Origin: RBC101 sp052387735
Lineage (GTDB): Bacteria; Gemmatimonadota; Gemmatimonadetes; Gemmatimonadales; Gemmatimonadaceae
Assembly (NCBI GenBank): GCA_052387735.1
Contig: JBQTIW010000359.1
Coordinates: forward strand, 1 to 6,935
Direction: 5' to 3'
Length of the DNA: 6,935 nt
Shown: piece after piece, positions 4,797 to 6,935 of the stretch
Position numbering within the stretch: position 1 is the first letter of the stretch
How the letters are laid out: the number at the start of each line of letters is the position of its first letter
The notes under the pieces: generated by a model
Database searches by the model: none
Told to the model about the DNA's origin: nothing
What the model saw: the letters and a program-made list of their open reading frames with translations, nothing else
Program-made: the position numbers and the translations under genes

Positions 4797-6449
4797 ATGC
4801 GCTCCTTCTGGAAGTCAATTCGCGGTCGCCTCACGTTGCTCCTGATCGCAGGTGTTCTCTGCATCACGGCTCTGGGTGTCACATCACTGGTTACGGAAAA
4901 GGGCTTGGCCGCGGCGGCCGAACGGATGGACGTCGGGTCGCGGGCCGGCATCAAGTTCCTGCACGCGGACATGATGCACGACGCCATGCGCGCCGACGTG
5001 CTTGCCGCGCTGGGTGGTAGCGATAGCGACGCCGCGGCGGCGTTGGAGGATGCGAAGGAGCACGCGGCGCTCTTCCGCCAGGACGTGGACAGCACTCGGG
5101 CGCTCGTGTCCGATCCGTCGCTCGTGATGGCGCTGGCCGAGGTTGGCCCGGTGCTGGCTCGCTACATCGAAGAAGCCGAGCGCATTGTCGCTCGCGCGCA
5201 GGAGGACCGCGCCGCGGCTCGGGCGATGTACCCGGAGTTCGGAAAGGCGTTCACCAGTCTCGAGGACCGCAATACCGCCGTGAGCGACCTGCTGACAGCG
5301 CACGTGCAGAACACGCGGCTCGAGGCGACGCAGCGTGCGGCGTCGGCGGTGCGCGTCACCTGGCTCACGCTCGTGATCGCACCCCTGCTGCTCGCGTTGC
5401 TCTCGCTCTACATCGCCAGGCAGATCACCCGCCCGCTGGATGCCGTGGTGTCGCTCGTCCGGACGGCGGCCACGGGCGATCTGAGCCGGCGCGAAGTAGC
5501 CGTTGCCGAAGGCGAGCTCGGTACACTCGCCCGTGCCTTTGGCGAGCTGTTGGACCGGTTGCGCGGCACGATGGATGGCATCCGCCTGGCGTCCACCAAT
5601 GTGACGACCGCGTCGAGAGAACTGGCTGGTGTTGCCGACGCACTGAGCGGATCGGCCCAGACACAAGCCTCGAGCCTCGAACAAACGGCCGCAAGCATGG
5701 AGGAACTGACGGCGACCGTGAAGCAGAACGCGGAAAGCGCCGTGCAAGCGAACGCCCTGGCCAGCGGCGCCCGTGACGTGGCCGAGAAGGGCGGACGCGT
5801 GGTGGGAGACGCCGTGGGCGCGATGGGGGAAATCTCCGGATCGTCCAAGAAGATTGCCGAGATCATCACGACGATCGACGAGATCGCATTTCAGACGAAC
5901 CTGCTGGCGCTGAACGCCGCGGTCGAAGCCGCCCGCGCCGGGGCGCAGGGTCGTGGATTCGCCGTCGTCGCGGCCGAGGTCCGAAGCCTCGCGGCACGCT
6001 CGGCGAGCGCGGCGAGGGAGATCAAGGGTCTGATCCAGGAATCCACGCAGAAGGTGTCGTTAGGCGCCGGTCTCGTGAACCAGTCGGGGTCCACACTGGG
6101 CGAGATCGTGTCCAGCGTGAAGCGCGTGACGGACATCGTGAGTGAGATCACCTCTGCCAGCCGCGAGCAGAGCGTCGGCATCGAGCAAGTCGGGCTCGCG
6201 GTGACCCAGATGGATCAGATCACCCAGCAAAACGCGGCGCAGACCGAGGAGTTATCCGCGACGGCGTCGACGCTGGCCGAGCAGGCCCGGGAGCTGGAGA
6301 CGCTGGTGGCGTGGTTCCGGACCGGTGAGGAGCGCGCGCTGATGGCCGCTCCGCCGGTGCGACACAACGCGTTGAGCCGCCGCACGTCGGGTCGCAAGGC
6401 GCCGGTGGCTGTTCACGCGAGCGCGGACGACGGCTTCACCGCCTTCTGA
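4797..6449 (+). CDS. Methyl-accepting chemotaxis protein (transmembrane chemoreceptor)
   Basis: This 550-residue receptor has a complete architecture. TM1 is at about 12-32, followed by an all-helical periplasmic sensor of about 150 residues consistent with a four-helix bundle (4HB type). TM2 is at about 187-206 and HAMP at about 207-260 (ITRPLDAV, then GELGTLARAF). The cytoplasmic hairpin has its tip at 362-382 (EIAFQTNLLALNAAVEAARA), the CheA/CheW-binding region. Methylation-type sites appear at E295/Q296, E302/E303 (LEQTAASMEEL) and E484/E485 (QTEELSA). HAMP-to-tip distance resembles the E. coli Tsr (36H) class by my count. After a flexible tail of about 35 residues it ends GFTAF, fitting the loose x-aromatic-x-x-aromatic pattern of CheR/CheB tethering pentapeptides. 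It would report a periplasmic ligand to the flagellar motor via CheA. ATG 4797 is the only start giving TM1 intact, yet no Shine-Dalgarno precedes it. The ligand is unknown. Confidence 0.96.
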   Translation: MRSFWKSIRGRLTLLLIAGVLCITALGVTSLVTEKGLAAAAERMDVGSRAGIKFLHADMMHDAMRADVLAALGGSDSDAAAALEDAKEHAALFRQDVDSTRALVSDPSLVMALAEVGPVLARYIEEAERIVARAQEDRAAARAMYPEFGKAFTSLEDRNTAVSDLLTAHVQNTRLEATQRAASAVRVTWLTLVIAPLLLALLSLYIARQITRPLDAVVSLVRTAATGDLSRREVAVAEGELGTLARAFGELLDRLRGTMDGIRLASTNVTTASRELAGVADALSGSAQTQASSLEQTAASMEELTATVKQNAESAVQANALASGARDVAEKGGRVVGDAVGAMGEISGSSKKIAEIITTIDEIAFQTNLLALNAAVEAARAGAQGRGFAVVAAEVRSLAARSASAAREIKGLIQESTQKVSLGAGLVNQSGSTLGEIVSSVKRVTDIVSEITSASREQSVGIEQVGLAVTQMDQITQQNAAQTEELSATASTLAEQARELETLVAWFRTGEERALMAAPPVRHNALSRRTSGRKAPVAVHASADDGFTAF

Positions 6450-6465
6450 TGCAACGCATTGACAT

Positions 6466-6685
6466 GGGGAGAAATCGTGAGCCCGGCTCCGGTTGGGCGT
6501 TCTTCAACACGACAACCACGAGCCGCCCGTCAAGGGGCCGGCGTGTGTGGTGGATTCGAACGTCACCTCGAAGCGCGACGGACGCACGTTGCGAGTGATC
6601 CCCCTGGTCGAAATCCCGCCTGCGTGAGCGCAGTCGGCGCGGCGACGAACGCGGTGACGGCGACGAGCAAGCGGCCGGTGGGCAT
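6466..6685 (-). pseudogene. 5' remnant of a secreted esterase-like gene, frameshifted and truncated
   Basis: An ATG at 6685, with AGGGGA seven bases upstream, opens a good signal peptide (MPTGRLLVAVTAFVAAPTA) but stops at 6563 after 40 codons. The sense then continues in successive frames: ITRNVRPSRFEVTFESTTHA then GPLTG, then GRLVVVVLKNAQPEP, then GLTISP. Joined, this resembles the N-terminal Ig-like region of secreted esterases (alpha/beta hydrolases) with the pattern beta strand, tGR(v/l)-v-v-l, EPR. Each of the three shifts is consistent with one missing base. The rest of the gene is absent, because the chemoreceptor's 3' end occupies the adjacent DNA, so it is nonfunctional even if the shifts are sequencing errors. 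The start lies 11 bases after the upstream gene's stop, with the ribosome binding site touching that stop, so it was once the second gene of an operon. The family call is tentative; signal peptide and frame breaks are plain. Confidence 0.45.
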
Positions 6686-6696
6686 CTGACTCTCCC

Positions 6697-6935
6697 CTAT
6701 CGCGGGAGACGCGACGTGACTGCGCCGTTCGCGTCGAGAAACTCGAGGCTCGGATTGCCCAACGAGTCCACCATCATCCGGATGCGTGTCTTCCCTTCGG
6801 GATCGGCGAGGTTCACCACCGCGGACCGCGCGATATCGCGGCCGACGTCCACCCGCTGCGCGAAGCGCGCGCGGCCGCCAGGTCGCTCAGCGACAAAACG
6901 GGCGAGCGCCGAATCGCGCGCCGCACCTGCCGGGT
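6697..6935 (-). CDS. Unrecognised protein, C-terminal 78 residues (N-terminus beyond window)
   Basis: The minus strand is open from the right edge to TAG at 6697-6699. The end of the protein reads ARFVAERPGGRARFAQRVDV, GRDIARSAVVNLADPEGKTR, IRMMVDSLGNPSLEFLDANG, then AVTSRLPR. Alternating charged and hydrophobic residues (SAVVNLAD, IRMMVD, LEFLD) suggest a beta sandwich or repeated beta-hairpin domain ending in a short strand (NGAVTSRLP). I have an impression of similar tails in conserved hypothetical proteins of Gemmatimonadota-like genomes, but cannot assign a function. Continuous good codon structure argues that it is real. It is followed 11 bases later by the start of the broken esterase-like gene, indicating a former operon. 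Confidence 0.75.
   Translation of the reverse strand, partial: PAGAARDSALARFVAERPGGRARFAQRVDVGRDIARSAVVNLADPEGKTRIRMMVDSLGNPSLEFLDANGAVTSRLPR

Noticed and set aside
4884..5747. 287-codon minus-strand frame under the chemoreceptor
   Set aside because: Antisense shadow; the plus strand has complete receptor architecture over the same interval.
6459..6689. 76-codon plus-strand frame after the chemoreceptor
   Set aside because: Antisense to the esterase-like remnant with no own ribosome binding site or motif.

Overview
The window is GC-rich DNA from a Gram-negative, chemotactic bacterium. It encodes an OprB-type outer-membrane porin and a transmembrane chemoreceptor. The LytS-type kinase, the lumazine-binding NTF2-like protein, the esterase remnant and the general protein style fit Gemmatimonadota best, but Acidobacteriota or Myxococcota cannot be excluded from sequence alone. 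I see no rRNA, tRNA, CRISPR array or insertion sequence.

Layout, left to right. (1) 1-649, minus strand: N-terminal 216 residues of a LytS/YehU-type sensor histidine kinase, cut by the window edge. (2) About 788-1279, plus: a small secreted NTF2-like (lumazine-binding-type) protein whose signal peptide lies in a different frame from its domain. (3) 1462-1671, plus: a 69-residue single-pass membrane protein with a very strong ribosome binding site. (4) About 1693-2448: a degenerate tandem array of 21-bp units, about 30 units at 1819-2448 in one unbroken phase. This is the least explained object in the window. (5) 2521-2907: gene-poor remnant DNA. (6) 2917-3199, plus: the scar of a VapBC toxin-antitoxin locus. 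It keeps a promoter with an embedded palindrome and the antitoxin N-terminus, joined directly to the toxin C-terminus with the middle missing. (7) 3226-4488, minus: complete OprB-family porin. (8) 4797-6449, plus: complete methyl-accepting chemotaxis protein, divergent from the porin across about 310 bp. (9) 6466-6685, minus: broken 5' remnant of a secreted esterase-like gene, convergent with the chemoreceptor and directly downstream of (10) 6697-6935, minus: the C-terminal 78 residues of an unrecognised protein.

The genes do not form one pathway. The intact core is envelope and sensing: porin, chemoreceptor, LytS-type kinase and secreted NTF2-like protein. The stretch from about 1670 to 3200 looks like a decaying accessory region between core genes. 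The breaks at 788-1279 and 6466-6685 are all consistent with single missing bases, so consensus sequencing error must be excluded before calling them biological. The vapBC scar needs a real deletion.
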